From contig NZ_BMKZ01000031.1 in NCBI RefSeq assembly GCF_014644735.1, positions 312 through 40,851 of the forward strand: a DNA stretch of 40,540 nucleotides, in the 5' to 3' direction. The translations under genes and the position numbers were made by a program. Shown here piece by piece: positions 1 through 8,782 of this stretch (positions within the stretch are counted from its first letter, which is position 1; each line of letters starts with the position of its first letter). Source of the DNA: Caldalkalibacillus thermarum. Its GTDB lineage: Bacteria; Bacillota; Bacilli; Caldalkalibacillales; Caldalkalibacillaceae. The notes under the pieces were generated by a model, which was not told the origin of the DNA, did no database searches, and saw only the letters and a list, made by a program, of their open reading frames with translations.

Positions 1-1
1 G

Positions 2-127
2 GTAGATGTTGGTTTAGACAACTTCATTTTACCAAAGGATTGGGTGTTTTTCGCGTTTTTTGACCAAATTCCCCAGTTAAATCAAGGGATTCTCGTGTTT
101 TTCAAGGTGCGAAAGTTGAGTAGGTAA
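2..127 (+). CDS. C-terminal end of an unidentified gene cut by the window edge
   Basis: An open frame runs in from the left edge and ends at the TAA at 125-127, giving 41 residues that end in VRKLSR. It has no start inside the window. The residues (many Phe, an IPQLNQG segment, a basic end) look like protein rather than random translation, but I do not recognise the family. A transposase tail is possible and is only a guess. The next gene starts 36 bases downstream with its own ribosome binding site, so the two need not be an operon. Confidence 0.4.
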   Translation, partial: VDVGLDNFILPKDWVFFAFFDQIPQLNQGILVFFKVRKLSR

Positions 128-163
128 GTAATACTATACTCACAAAAGGGTGAGTGAAAACTA

Positions 164-421
164 ATGGGACAACAAAAATGGATGTCCAAAACTGCCCGTT
201 TCCGCAGCGTATGGGCACTGCTTATATTCATAAGTCTTATTTCAGGGTATATAGTTTTAAGATCGACTGGAAACTTCCTTTACTACATAGTGGTTGTATC
301 TATAGTATTTTCACTATTATATACCCTTTTTTTGGCTGGCCCATTTTATTACAAATATAAAAAACCGGACAAATACTCTGGTTTTTGGAAAAAAATCGGT
401 GAATGGTATGGAGAAAAGTAA
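164..421 (+). CDS. small two-helix membrane protein, unknown function
   Basis: This 85-residue protein has two predicted membrane helices, about residues 16-34 and 39-62, followed by a Lys/Tyr-rich tail (KYKKPDKYSGFWKK) that the positive-inside rule places in the cytoplasm. The start ATG at 164 follows the purine-rich AAAGGGTGAGTG by a suitable distance. An overlapping frame starting at 154 is a shadow: it lacks this ribosome binding site. Base composition is clearly more AT-rich than most of the window, like the orphan membrane gene at 5799. I do not recognise a family. It is alone on its strand here and has no obvious functional partner. Confidence 0.6.
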   Translation: MGQQKWMSKTARFRSVWALLIFISLISGYIVLRSTGNFLYYIVVVSIVFSLLYTLFLAGPFYYKYKKPDKYSGFWKKIGEWYGEK

Positions 422-463
422 GATAAAGTTCTTTGTTTATAAAATATTATGGACGTTATAAAA

Positions 464-491
464 CGGGCAAAGGGGGTTCTCTCCTTGCCCG
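464..491. other. intergenic hairpin, possible weak terminator
   Basis: A 7-bp perfect inverted repeat (CGGGCAA / TTGCCCG) with a 14-base loop lies about 40 bases after the small membrane protein gene. No U-tract follows, so it is a poor intrinsic terminator. The rest of 422-669 holds no convincing gene apart from the intron-like end noted at 569-640. Confidence 0.3.
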
Positions 492-568
492 CCATTTGAT
501 GCGCCCGTCATGGGCTGTTCTGACCGGCTGATGGCCAATATAGCCGATAAGTAGGCGACAAACAAATA

Positions 569-640
569 CTGAAACGGACCAGGAAATATTTGCAATCCGG
601 TTTCATAGGTGAGAGGACGGGGGTTAGTCCTCTCTGCCCG
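569..640 (+). other. possible remnant of a group II intron 3' end
   Basis: Two adjacent elements stand out. First, 571-603 can fold as an 8-bp stem (GAAACGGA with TCCG-G-TTTC, one bulged G) around a GAAA-containing loop. Second, 611-637 contains GACGGGGGTTAGTC, a 14-base string also present at the end of the decayed group II intron near 14510-14523, here flanked by pairing GAGAGGA/TCCTCTC arms. The order and spacing resemble intron domains V and VI. The domain V candidate lacks the usual AGC/CGC triad and a normal inner stem, so the assignment is weak. Confidence 0.25.
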
Positions 641-669
641 TTTGGCGGACAGTACAGCAACTTTGCCGC

Positions 670-1236
670 TTACCCTCTAATTTGTCTGTATATCTCATCC
701 ATCACACGCAAATTCTCCAACGTGTCCTGTAGAGTATAACTCAGTGTGGTCCCGTTGAGGATGCAGGCTGAAAAATGGGTGACCTGGTTTAAATATTGGT
801 CGTCTTCCACCACAAGAGTTTGCTCCTCATCAGCCTTGTAAACATGGATGATGCCCTTGTGCCCGTTTTTATCAGGCGGGTAAGCATAGGGCACCTCGAT
901 TCTCCCTTTGGTTCCCACAATCTCGTAGCTTTGCCGGTTGGTAATGGTAAAGCTGCAATCCACCATGCCGATGATTCCGCCGGGGTAGCGAAGCAGTGCC
1001 GTGGTGGTTAGATCGACGCCAGTTTCATATAAAACGGCTTGGGCGGATACTTGTTCCGGCTGGCCCAAAAAGTAATGCAAGGTGTTTACCCCATAACAAC
1101 CTATATCGTACAGGGCGCCTTCGCCCAGCTCTTTTTTGAGGCGGATATTGTTTTGATCCGCGAGCGGAAAGGAGAAACTGGCCCGAATGAGGCGGACTAC
1201 CTTCAAATCTTTCGGCACCCATGAAATAGGGGCACG
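670..1236 (-). pseudogene. Gfo/Idh/MocA-family oxidoreductase, N-terminal domain missing
   Basis: The readable 182 residues match the C-terminal substrate-binding domain of NAD(P)-dependent sugar or inositol oxidoreductases: RLIRASFSFPL, then GEGALYDIGCYGVNTLHYFLG, the central sheet, and the C-terminal LENLRVMDEIYRQI helix. The N-terminal Rossmann fold (roughly the first 130-150 residues of a normal ~330-residue protein), with the glycine-rich NAD motif and the EKP lysine, is absent. The longest frame begins with a GTG at 1218 without a ribosome binding site. Homologous frame runs back to about 1236 and abuts the permease stop at 1240. The product cannot bind cofactor. It was probably the last gene of the sugar operon to its right. 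Confidence 0.85.
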
Positions 1237-1239
1237 CTT

Positions 1240-1950
1240 TTACCCTTTAACCGACCCGGCCAATAAGCCCCGGACAAAATATTTACCAACCAGAATGTAG
1301 ACCAGCAAAGTGGGTAAGGCGGCAATCAGGGCACCCGCCATTTGCACGTTCCAATGGACAATCTGGCTGCCGGACAGATTTTGCAAGGCGACCATGATCG
1401 GCTGGGAACCGGAGCTGGTGATGCTGACGGCAAACAGAAATTCGTTCCAGATGTTGGTGAATTGCCAGATGCAAACCACCACAAACCCGGAAACTGAGAG
1501 GGGCAGCATGATATGGCGGTAAATACCCAGAAAATCTGCACCGTCAATTTTGGCTGCTTCAATCAGTTCGGTTGGAATGGCCGCATAGAAGTTACGGAAA
1601 ATCAGGGTTGTGATGGGAATGCCGTACACCACATGGACCAGGATCAAGCCGCCGATCGAGTTGTACAAACCAATTTGGCGCAGGAACTCAATGAGCGGGA
1701 TCAAAATGCTTTGGTAGGGAATGAACATGCCAAATAACAAAAAGGTAAACACCCACTCCGAACCTTTAAAGCGCCACTTATACGATTCAAAAGAGATAGA
1801 GGTGGGCAGCTGCCACATGCGGTCCAAGGAAACTTCGTCGATGGGTTTTAAACTGGTGATGACCATGACATAGACAGGCATCAGAAATACTGCAGCCATG
1901 GCGATCAGAAACAAGTAGAGCGAAAGACGGCTGAGACGAATGGTTGGCAT
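1240..1950 (-). pseudogene. sugar ABC permease (MalG/LacG type) with in-frame internal deletion
   Basis: This encodes the second permease of a carbohydrate ABC importer: N-terminal helix, then the EAA loop ([24 protein letters not shown]) that docks the ATPase, and C-terminal helices ending [10 protein letters not shown]. Length is about 236-241 residues against a usual 270-280. Near nucleotide 1779 the frame jumps from ISFESYK directly into [14 protein letters not shown]. Family members have about 35-40 more residues there, including the second membrane helix. The frame is preserved. The start is doubtful: ATG 1950 has AGACGAGG touching it and TTG 1965 is the frame-open alternative, both within the junction with the preceding permease. 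Probably non-functional. Confidence 0.85.
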
Positions 1951-1951
1951 C

Positions 1952-2788
1952 CTCGTCTGTGACAAAGTTGGCTCCCGGACCTGTCATGGCATAAATCAAA
2001 TCAAAGATTTTCAGGGAGATATGGGCCATAATGACAACAATGCTGACGGTAATGGGCATCAGCATGGGAAAAATGATTTTGCGGTAGATTTGAAATTCTG
2101 TTGCCCCATCTACACGGGCCGCTTCCCGTAATTCGTCCGGTATGGCCCGCAAACCGGCCAAGTACATGGCCAGGGCAAATCCGGTCATTTGCCAGACAGC
2201 CGCAATGACAACAGCAATCATGGCGACTGGAAGGCCAAATTCTATTTGACCCAGAGGAAAACTAAAGGCAATCTTTGTATCGGTGTACCATTTGGGGAGG
2301 TTTTCTAATCCCAACTTCGCTAAGATCAGGTTCACACCGGTACTGGGATTAAGCAGCCACTGCCAGACGACCCCTGTGACGACGAAGGACAGGGCCATGG
2401 GAAACATAAAAATATTACGGAATAAGGACTCTTGCCTGATATTTTGGTCAATCAACACAGCCAGGAGAAAACCTAATCCGAGCGTGCCCAGAATAAAGAA
2501 CAGGGTAAAGAAGAGCGTATTTCGCAAATCCGATTGAAAGCGGTAATCATTAAACAGTGAGATATAATTTTGCAAACCGGCAAAAGACAAGTCTTTGACG
2601 ATGCTGTTCCAGTTGGTCAACGACACATAACCAGTCCAGCCGATAAACCCGTAAACAAAGATGCCGATGGCCACCACAGAGGGCAGGATAAACAAAACAG
2701 GCATGATTTTTTCCCGGTTAATCCTGCTTTTTTTGATCGCGGATACCACTTGGCGCTGACTGTTTACAGATAGATTGCTGCCTTGCAT
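1952..2788 (-). pseudogene. sugar ABC permease (MalF/UgpA type), C-terminus deleted
   Basis: Six-helix permease of a carbohydrate importer. The ATG at 2788 follows GGGGGA by 7 bases and is preferred over the GTG three bases upstream. Visible are the basic N-terminus, the first helix (MPVLFILPSVVAIGIFVYGF), the periplasmic region and an intact EAA motif (ELREAARVDGATEFQIYRKI). The family sequence reads normally to [10 protein letters not shown] at about 1955. It then turns into an unrelated frame ([10 protein letters not shown]) that is the out-of-frame start of the next permease. About 45 C-terminal residues, including the last membrane helix, are therefore lost in a deletion that also took the intergenic spacer. 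Confidence 0.85.
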
Positions 2789-2850
2789 CACCTATTCCCC
2801 CGTGTATATCTAAAGTTTCGCACACCAAAATGTGCATCAAATGAAATGAA

Positions 2851-2880
2851 GAAAAAAGGTGGTAGGTTGCACTACCACCT
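2851..2880 (-). terminator. hairpin plus U-tract after the binding-protein gene
   Basis: On the minus strand a perfect 9-bp stem, AGGTGGTAG / CTACCACCT with a 6-base loop, is followed directly by TTTTTTC. It lies 13 bases after the binding-protein stop and 60 bases before the first permease. This is a classical intrinsic terminator in an intercistronic position, which in ABC importer operons lets the binding protein be made in excess over the membrane parts. Confidence 0.75.
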
Positions 2881-2892
2881 GCAACGGATGTC

Positions 2893-4012
2893 TTACTGGC
2901 CGATATGTTCATCCTGTGCTGCTTGGACTGATTGGATAAACTGGTCCACATTGCGGGAGGAGACAAAAATGTTAACGGCTTGGTTGAACTGCTGCACAAA
3001 TCCTTCTGGAGCAGCTGAACCATGGGCCAGGCTTGGCGTTAATACACTTTCTTTAAATTCTTCAATCGTTTGTTGACCGTAGGCGTTATACTTGGATACA
3101 TCGGCGTCCACGCGGGCTGGGATTGATCCTTTACGTGTATTGAAAGCGTCTTGTCCTTCAACGGATCCGAGGACTCTGAGAAAATCTTTGACGACTTCCG
3201 GATCTTCTACCCCTTTAGGCAGTCCAAACGTATCGGTGACAACCATGAACAGGCCCTCTGTACCCGGGGAGGCCACCCAGCCAAAATCTTTTTTCGGTTC
3301 AAGGTTAAGATCAGTGGCAAAGTAACCGGCTGCCCAGTCGACCATGATGTTCATGGCCGCATCCCCGTTAGCGACCATTTGAGCCGCATCTTGCCAGTTG
3401 CGGGCTGCATGATCCTCGTTGATGTAGTCCAGCATGCGGCTGAACGTCTCCATGACTTCTTTAAATTCAGGGCTGTCAAAACACATTGCTGCGGTGAATG
3501 TTCACCGGGACAGAATAGATATTGCCGTCTTTGGAGACCATGTCGATGAGATCTTGTGGATATTTGTCATACCAGCCCTCTTCTTCGTACAAGTCATTAA
3601 GGGGCTCCATTTTGCCGGCCGCTACCCATCCTTCGTTCAGCTCAGCCCCGCCATGGACTTGGAAAGTTCCCGGAGGGTCATCCCCTTGCATGCGGCTGGC
3701 CAATACGGCTTTGGCGTTGGTTCCCGCACCACCGGCTACCGCGGCATTAATGACTTCTACGTCGGGATGTTTTTCCTCGAACAGCTCAATCAGAGCCAAC
3801 AAGCCCGCTTCTTCACCGGCACCTGTCCACCAGCTGAAAATTTCAAGTTGTTTTTTCCCTTCAGCGGCAGGTGTTTCACTTGAAGGTGCTTCAGCTTCAT
3901 TTTCACTTCCTGCTTCACCGGTGTCCGTTTCTGTGTCTGATCCGCAAGCAGCCAAGAAAAGTCCCAGACACAATAACAATGCGGATAAAATGGCCAAATG
4001 TTTGAATTTCAC
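2893..4012 (-). pseudogene. sugar-binding lipoprotein of ABC importer, internal deletion and frameshift
   Basis: Start GTG at 4012 follows AGGGGG. Residues 1-23 are a lipoprotein signal with lipobox LAAC, then an acidic linker and a family 1 extracellular solute-binding domain ([19 protein letters not shown], later [11 protein letters not shown]). The first frame ends after NIHRSNV at about 3480. The domain resumes in another frame at [21 protein letters not shown] and continues to QDEHIGQ. From memory of the family about 75-90 residues around the middle (NVLWYNKKIF through the kinase-like hinge) are missing at this point. A cre box precedes the gene and two broken permeases follow it. Not functional as read. 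Confidence 0.9.
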
Positions 4013-4034
4013 TTGTGTTCCCCCTTTTTTGATT

Positions 4035-4048
4035 TGTAATCGTTTTCA
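4035..4048 (-). promoter_or_regulatory. cre box (CcpA catabolite-repression site)
   Basis: Read on the minus strand the site is TGAAAACGATTACA, a full match to the consensus TGNAARCGNWWWCA. It lies 23 bases upstream of the binding-protein GTG start, where CcpA binding would repress initiation or block elongation. It shows that this sugar operon was once subject to carbon catabolite repression. The rest of 4049-4267 is AT-rich and holds no gene I can support. Confidence 0.75.
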
Positions 4049-4267
4049 CTCTTTATTTAAGCACGTACAGCAACCTGGTTAGGGGATAAAAGCTGTTGCT
4101 TTTTGTTTTTTACTGGAGTTTATTGAGTCATGCAGATTTTCGTTAAAGTGTTCTTGGGAAAATAGCATATTATTGCCATGCAGTAGCACAATTTTGTTTT
4201 CTGTTAACTCGATGAAGCTATATTTCCTGCTTTTGAGCGCAAACGCATATGAGTTTGATTAATGTAA

Positions 4268-5429
4268 AGAGCCGATCAAGCGGCTTAAGGAATCGGGGCG
4301 GAAAATGGCGAAAGAAATGTACAACTGCCGCGGTTCGGTGGCGCATCACAATACGGATATTTGGGCGGACAGCGCGCCGCAAGATTCCGTCATGACATCG
4401 ACTTACTGGCCCCTGGGGTTGGCCTGGCTCGCGCTCCATCTGTGGGATCATTATGAATTTTCCAAAGACCGGTCCTTTTTGCAGGAACATTATGATATTC
4501 TTAAAGAAGCATCCCTGTTTATGCTGGATTTTCTCGTGGAAAGTCCGGAAGGAGAACTCGTCACCTGTCCGTCCCTGTCTGCGGAAAATACGTATATTTT
4601 ACCTGACGGGAAGGTGGCTTCGCTTACATACGGTCCGACGATGGATAACCAGATCATCCGGGCACTGTTTACAGCTTGTGAGAAAGCCGCTGAAATTCTG
4701 GACATCGACGAAGATTTCCGCCGTCAGCTGAAAGAAGCGGCTGAACGCTTGCCCGAAACGAAGATCGGAAAATACGGCCAGATCATGGAATGGATTCGCG
4801 ACTATGAAGAGGCCGACCCCGGGCACCGTCACATTTCACACCTGTTCGGACTTCATCCAGGTAATGAAATCTCGGTTTTTCACACACCTGAATTGGCCGA
4901 AGCTGCCCGCGTCACTCTGGAGCGCCGGTTGAAACACGGTGGTGGACATACCGGCTGGAGCTGCGCCTGGATCATCAACATGTATGCCCGGCTTTTGGAT
5001 GGCGAAAAGGCAGGCGAATATTTGCATGTCCTGCTCGCTCAATCGACATTGCCCAATCTGTTTGATGACCATCCGCCTTTCCAGATAGACGGCAACTTTG
5101 GCGGTACGGCCGGAATCGCGGAGATGCTGTTGCAAAGCCATGAAGGTTCTTTGCATTTGCTGCCTGCGTTGCCGCGTTCTTGGGCGGGCGGATCGGTCCA
5201 GGGCTTGCGCGGACGCGGAGGGTATACGCTCGACATCACCTGGGAAGAGGGCCGCTTGAAACAGGCTGTAATTGTACCGGATCACGATGGGGTGTGCCAC
5301 GTCAGAACCCGTATGCCTGTGCGGGTAACCGTGGATGATCAGGATGTTACGATTACGGAATCTTCCGCAGGTGTCATTGAGTTTCAAGTGGAGTCGAACA
5401 AGAAGTATATCCTTTATGGAGTGAGATGA
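4268..5429 (+). pseudogene. GH95 alpha-L-fucosidase-type glycoside hydrolase, C-terminal half only
   Basis: The sequence matches the (alpha/alpha)6 catalytic barrel and C-terminal domain of GH95 enzymes, which cleave alpha-1,2-fucosyl (sometimes galactosyl) residues. Seen are [11 protein letters not shown] with the catalytic-site Asn residues, [10 protein letters not shown] with the general-acid Glu, [14 protein letters not shown], and [14 protein letters not shown] with a catalytic Asp. About 385 residues remain of a usual 750-800. Homologous codons ([18 protein letters not shown]) extend upstream of the ATG at 4305 back to about 4268, immediately after a TAA. There is no ribosome binding site, so this is an N-terminal truncation and not a short gene. 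The stop lies one base before the next ATG, the remains of an operon. Confidence 0.88.
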
Positions 5430-5430
5430 C

Positions 5431-5562
5431 ATGCTTGATTACCTGAAAATGCGAACGGCAGGCAAAACTTCGTTCAAAGTCAACGTGTCCGGGCTAGGCA
5501 CCGACCATGTGAACATTGCGCACATTCACGATCCGGATGACTACGGAAATGAACAGCAGTAA
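5431..5562 (+). pseudogene. 5' stub of the gene downstream of the GH95 fragment
   Basis: A 43-residue frame begins at ATG 5431, one base after the GH95 stop, with GGAGTGAG at a good distance, the arrangement of a coupled operon gene. It reads MLDYLKMRTAGKTSFKV and ends at TAA 5562, where a transposase fragment begins on the other strand. I take it to be the first codons of a longer, now lost, probably carbohydrate-related gene. The family is not recognisable from 43 residues, and chance is possible. Confidence 0.35.
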
Positions 5563-5569
5563 CATCTGT

Positions 5570-5713
5570 TTTTCCCTCCTCAAGTATGTGTTTTTTCATG
5601 TGGCAAACCTGGCGATAGCTTAAATTCAACAGTTCAGCAGCTTCACTCCCTGTTATGAGAACATCAATCCACCGACTAACGACCTTGTAACGCATCAGTT
5701 CTATTTTGTTCAT
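5570..5713 (-). mobile_element. N-terminal fragment of an ISNCY-type transposase
   Basis: The minus-strand frame from ATG 5713 encodes a helix-turn-helix segment (GSEAAELLNLSYRQVCHMKKHILEEG) like the DNA-binding N-terminus of ISNCY-family integrase-type transposases, where a KEAAELLNLSYRQV pattern is common. Homology stops near 5570. The open frame continues to 5480 through unrelated sequence. The catalytic core is absent and no inverted repeats are evident, so this is a dead remnant marking an old insertion and deletion point. Confidence 0.6.
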
Positions 5714-5749
5714 TGTGATTTATTAGTTACTGAAGAATCGGACAATTTG

Positions 5750-5758
5750 TGTTACAAT
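5750..5758 (+). promoter_or_regulatory. candidate extended -10 promoter element
   Basis: TGTTACAAT matches an extended -10 (TGnTAnAAT) 41 bases before the membrane-protein gene at 5799. No convincing -35 lies at 16-18 bases, which an extended -10 can tolerate. Confidence 0.35.
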
Positions 5759-5798
5759 TGAACCTGTCTGAGTAATAAAGGGGAGGTTCTTAATAAGA

Positions 5799-6425
5799 AT
5801 GCCAGTTCCCACTGAACGAAATCTAGTTTATGAATGTTTAGATCAAATGTTTAAAGAGAGATATCTCTACGGTGATAAGAAGAATATGGGGTGTATATGT
5901 TTTTTCAACAGCCTTAAGATCATTTGGCATCCATTCTGGCGCAAAGCCTATAATATTTCTAATCAACTTCAATTTAAGGATGATTTGAGACAGAAATACA
6001 GTCCAGAAACACTGTCTGCCTTCCATAAACAATTAGAACGTGAACTCGATTTTATTGATAAAACAGATCGTTTATACATAATTTCTGTACTAGTGGGATT
6101 TGTGGGCGTGATCATTTCCGTGATTTTAGAAATTTCAGGTTGGGCGAATCAAGTTTTTATACAGAGAACATTAATGTTTGAACCAGAACAATTTGATACA
6201 AGAACAGATTACTTTTCTATTGTAGAACATTTCTTCTCGGTCATTGTAGAACTTATTCTCGATCTAAAATGGGGAATTTTATTATTTTTGATTACAGCCA
6301 TTGGTATAGTAGTTTATTTCTTTATCCGATACCTCAACAAACGTTTTAAGGTTCTCTATTTTTTAAGTGTTTTGCAGTTAATAGTAGAGGAACAAGCCTT
6401 TCAGAAGTCTGCGGATCAAGGATAG
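5799..6425 (+). CDS. AT-rich orphan membrane protein, unknown function
   Basis: A 208-residue protein with a cytoplasmic-looking N-terminal region of about 95 residues (including CICFFNSLKIIWHPFWRKAY and a charged helical stretch). Two membrane helices follow, about residues 97-117 (YIISVLVGFVGVIISVILEI) and 158-182 (WGILLFLITAIGIVVYFFI), then a short basic tail. The start ATG follows GGGGAGG with a long 12-base gap. AT content is visibly higher than in the neighbours and codon use differs, which suggests foreign origin or weak selection. It sits alone between an IS remnant and a GntP permease. I do not recognise the family, and bacteriocin-immunity or phage-defence roles would be speculation. 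Confidence 0.65.
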   Translation: MPVPTERNLVYECLDQMFKERYLYGDKKNMGCICFFNSLKIIWHPFWRKAYNISNQLQFKDDLRQKYSPETLSAFHKQLERELDFIDKTDRLYIISVLVGFVGVIISVILEISGWANQVFIQRTLMFEPEQFDTRTDYFSIVEHFFSVIVELILDLKWGILLFLITAIGIVVYFFIRYLNKRFKVLYFLSVLQLIVEEQAFQKSADQG

Positions 6426-6503
6426 TTAACAGAACAGTCATGTGGTTTCTTAATTTTTAGCATATCACACATTTCATACAACACTTCAGAGAGGATGGTT
6501 ATT

Positions 6504-7856
6504 GTGGAAGGATTTGGACTGGTTTTGACGTTAATAGTGGCGGTATTATTTATTGTTATCGCAACGGCAAAATTGAAGATTCATCCTTTTTTAGCTTTGT
6601 TAATGGCAACTTTCGGTTTTGGCGTTTTTGCCGGCTTACCATTAAATGAGCTGGTTCAGGCAGTCACGGATGGGTTTGGCGGTTTGATGGGGTCCATCGG
6701 GATTGTGATCGTGACCGGAACTATAATTGGCACTATTTTAGAAAAGTCAGGGGCTGCATTTCGCATGGCGGAGGTCATTCTGCGCCTGATAGGTTCCAAA
6801 CGGCCCCAATTAGCCATGTCCATGATCGGGGGTATAGTCAGTATACCGGTGTTTTGCGATTCTGGTTATGTCATTCTGTCCAGTTTGAAAAAGTCATTGG
6901 CCAAAAGAGCAAAAGTCGCTCTGGCTTCAATGGCCGTAGCCCTGGCAACGGGCCTGTATGCCACTCATACGCTAGTGCCGCCCACACCTGGCCCTGTAGC
7001 CGCAGCTGGCAATATAGGGGCTGAACATATCTTGGGCACCATCATGATCATTGGTTTGATCGTGGCCATTCCTGTCATTGTAGTCGGTTATCTGTGGGCA
7101 GTAAAAGTGGCCAGCAAAATTGAAATTAATCCTCAACATGATGAGTTAGATTATCATGAAATCATAAAGTCTTATGGGCCGCTTCCATCCACCACCAAAG
7201 CTTTTTTACCCATTGTGCTGCCCATTGTGCTGATTGCATTGGGGACAATAGTCAATTTCATGGGCTGGACTGGAACGGCAGCTGATGTTTTTCGTTTTGT
7301 AGGCAGCCCTGTGGTCGCTTTATTGATAGGTGTTTTGTCTTCTTTCATTTTGTTACCTTCCTGGACGGAAGAAACGATTAACGGTTGGGTAGGGGAGGCG
7401 ATTAAACATGCCGCTCCCATTTTACTGATCACTGGTGCTGGTGGCGCTTTTGGTTCTGTTATACGGGCGACAGCCATAACGGATTTGATAGAGGGTTTAG
7501 CCACTGTCACTGCATGGGCTGGACCGTTGGTGTTGCTTATCCCATTTTTTATTGCGGCTGCGCTGAAAACAGCGCAGGGATCATCTACAGCGGCAATGGT
7601 GATTACATCGGCACTGGTTGCCCCATTATTGACCAGCTTCAATATAGTTGATCCTATTCCATTGGCCTTGGTGGTGATGGCCATTGGAGCCGGTGCGATG
7701 ACGGTCAGTCATGTGAATGACAGTTATTTCTGGATTGTCAAGGAATTTAGCGGCATGACCGTGACGGATGCTTATAAAGCCCAAACCATGGCTACGCTGG
7801 TACAGGGTGTGACCGCTATTCTGGTGACTATGTTGTTGTGGTGGATATTGGTGTAA
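6504..7856 (+). CDS. GntP-family gluconate/hydroxyacid:H+ symporter
   Basis: An integral membrane carrier of the GntP family, which imports gluconate, glycerate or related sugar acids with protons. Thirteen or so hydrophobic segments fill the 450 residues. Family hallmarks include MSMIGGIVSIPVFCDSGYVIL, THTLVPPTPGPVAAAG, the AALKTAQGSSTAAMVITSAL segment, and VSHVNDSYFWIVKEFSGM near the C-terminus. The frame opens at ATG 6495, but GAGAGG touches that ATG. The GTG at 6504 sits 9 bases after the same motif and gives MEGFGLVLT, so I prefer it. Length and motifs are complete. Substrate cannot be decided: no gluconate kinase remains nearby, only an unidentified gene tail downstream. Confidence 0.92.
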   Translation: MEGFGLVLTLIVAVLFIVIATAKLKIHPFLALLMATFGFGVFAGLPLNELVQAVTDGFGGLMGSIGIVIVTGTIIGTILEKSGAAFRMAEVILRLIGSKRPQLAMSMIGGIVSIPVFCDSGYVILSSLKKSLAKRAKVALASMAVALATGLYATHTLVPPTPGPVAAAGNIGAEHILGTIMIIGLIVAIPVIVVGYLWAVKVASKIEINPQHDELDYHEIIKSYGPLPSTTKAFLPIVLPIVLIALGTIVNFMGWTGTAADVFRFVGSPVVALLIGVLSSFILLPSWTEETINGWVGEAIKHAAPILLITGAGGAFGSVIRATAITDLIEGLATVTAWAGPLVLLIPFFIAAALKTAQGSSTAAMVITSALVAPLLTSFNIVDPIPLALVVMAIGAGAMTVSHVNDSYFWIVKEFSGMTVTDAYKAQTMATLVQGVTAILVTMLLWWILV

Positions 7857-8024
7857 GCGGCATGCGGCGTTCTGCCGGATGGAGCTCTGCCAGATGTCGT
7901 TGATACTTTCCGGCATCATATTGGCTGGTTCGCGGTCAGCTATGAAGCATCTGATGAGACGGCCAAAATTTTTCGTTCCCCGAAACACTTGACAGCAGTT
8001 CGAATTGACGTTAAATTAAAATAA
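7857..8024 (+). pseudogene. C-terminal tail of an unidentified gene
   Basis: Directly after the GntP stop, in the same frame, a stretch with no start codon stays open to TAA 8022-8024. It reads like the end of a real protein (VVDTFRHHIGWFAVSYEAS, then KIFRSPKHLTAVRIDVKLK). I do not recognise the family. By position it may have been a sugar-acid catabolic gene co-transcribed with the permease and reduced by deletion to its last 50 or so codons. Confidence 0.4.
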
Positions 8025-8110
8025 CAATCACAATATGGGTCTCAGCCACCGGCCTGTCCTGTTCAGCCCACTGTTTCATGTGGGCCATCTTATTAGGGAG
8101 GAGAATGCGG

Positions 8111-8644
8111 ATGAAATACCGTCGTTTGGGCCGTTCCGGACTGAAAGTGAGTGAGATCAGTCTGGGCAGCTGGTTGACGTATGGCAAGTCAGTGGACCAA
8201 CAGATCGCTGTCCAAACCATCCAGCGGGCTTATGAATTGGGGGGTCAACTTTTTTGATTCCGCCAACGTGTATGAACGTGGTGAAGGAGAAAGGGTGATG
8301 GCCGAAGCGCTGAAGCCTTTTCCGCGGGAATCCTATACCGGCGGGGTCAGATCCCTGAGGACAGCCGGGCAGCCAAGGCAGAGGTCAACATGTTTATCGG
8401 CCAGTTTTTAACCGATGCGGTGTTGGTAAAAGTAGAACAGCTTCACCAAGTGGCACAGGAGCTGGACTTAAGTTTGTCCACTTTGGCCTTGGCCTGGGTG
8501 TTGCGTCAGGACAACGTGGCCAGTGCACTGGTTGGCGCCAGCCGTCCGGAGCAGATTGAAGCTAATGTGCAAGCTTCAGGCGTGAAATTGGAGGAGGACG
8601 TGTTGGCACAGATTGAGCAGATTTTAGATGGGGAATCCGTGTAA
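8111..8644 (+). pseudogene. aldo/keto reductase with a G-run frameshift and a large internal deletion
   Basis: The ATG at 8111 follows AGGGAGGAG by 7 bases and opens a classical NADPH-dependent aldo/keto reductase (MKYRRLGRSGLKVSEISLG). At 8238-8243 a run of six G shifts the frame. The next frame continues correctly with GVNFFDSANVYERGEGERVM, including the catalytic Asp and Tyr. Near 8335 the sequence jumps from PRESY to the YRRGQIPEDSRAAKAEVN segment, which normally lies about 150-170 residues later. The ending DAVLVKVEQLHQVAQEL to 8644 is the normal C-terminus. The active-site Lys and His and most of the barrel are lost. Confidence 0.88.
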
Positions 8645-8782
8645 CGGTTGTAAAGTGCTGCCATTTTTGATATGAGTTGTGCGGATGAGTATGTGCAGTG
8701 CCGGTTAGTAAAGAGCAAAGTCCATTCAGAACATATTGTTTGTAAAATAAACTAAGATTCTTAACCGGAGCGTGTTGCGCTT

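Noticed and set aside
7172-7684. 170-residue antisense ORF inside GntP
   Set aside because: It is a shadow of a GC-biased coding strand: no ribosome binding site, low-complexity Ala/Thr/Pro text, no family features.
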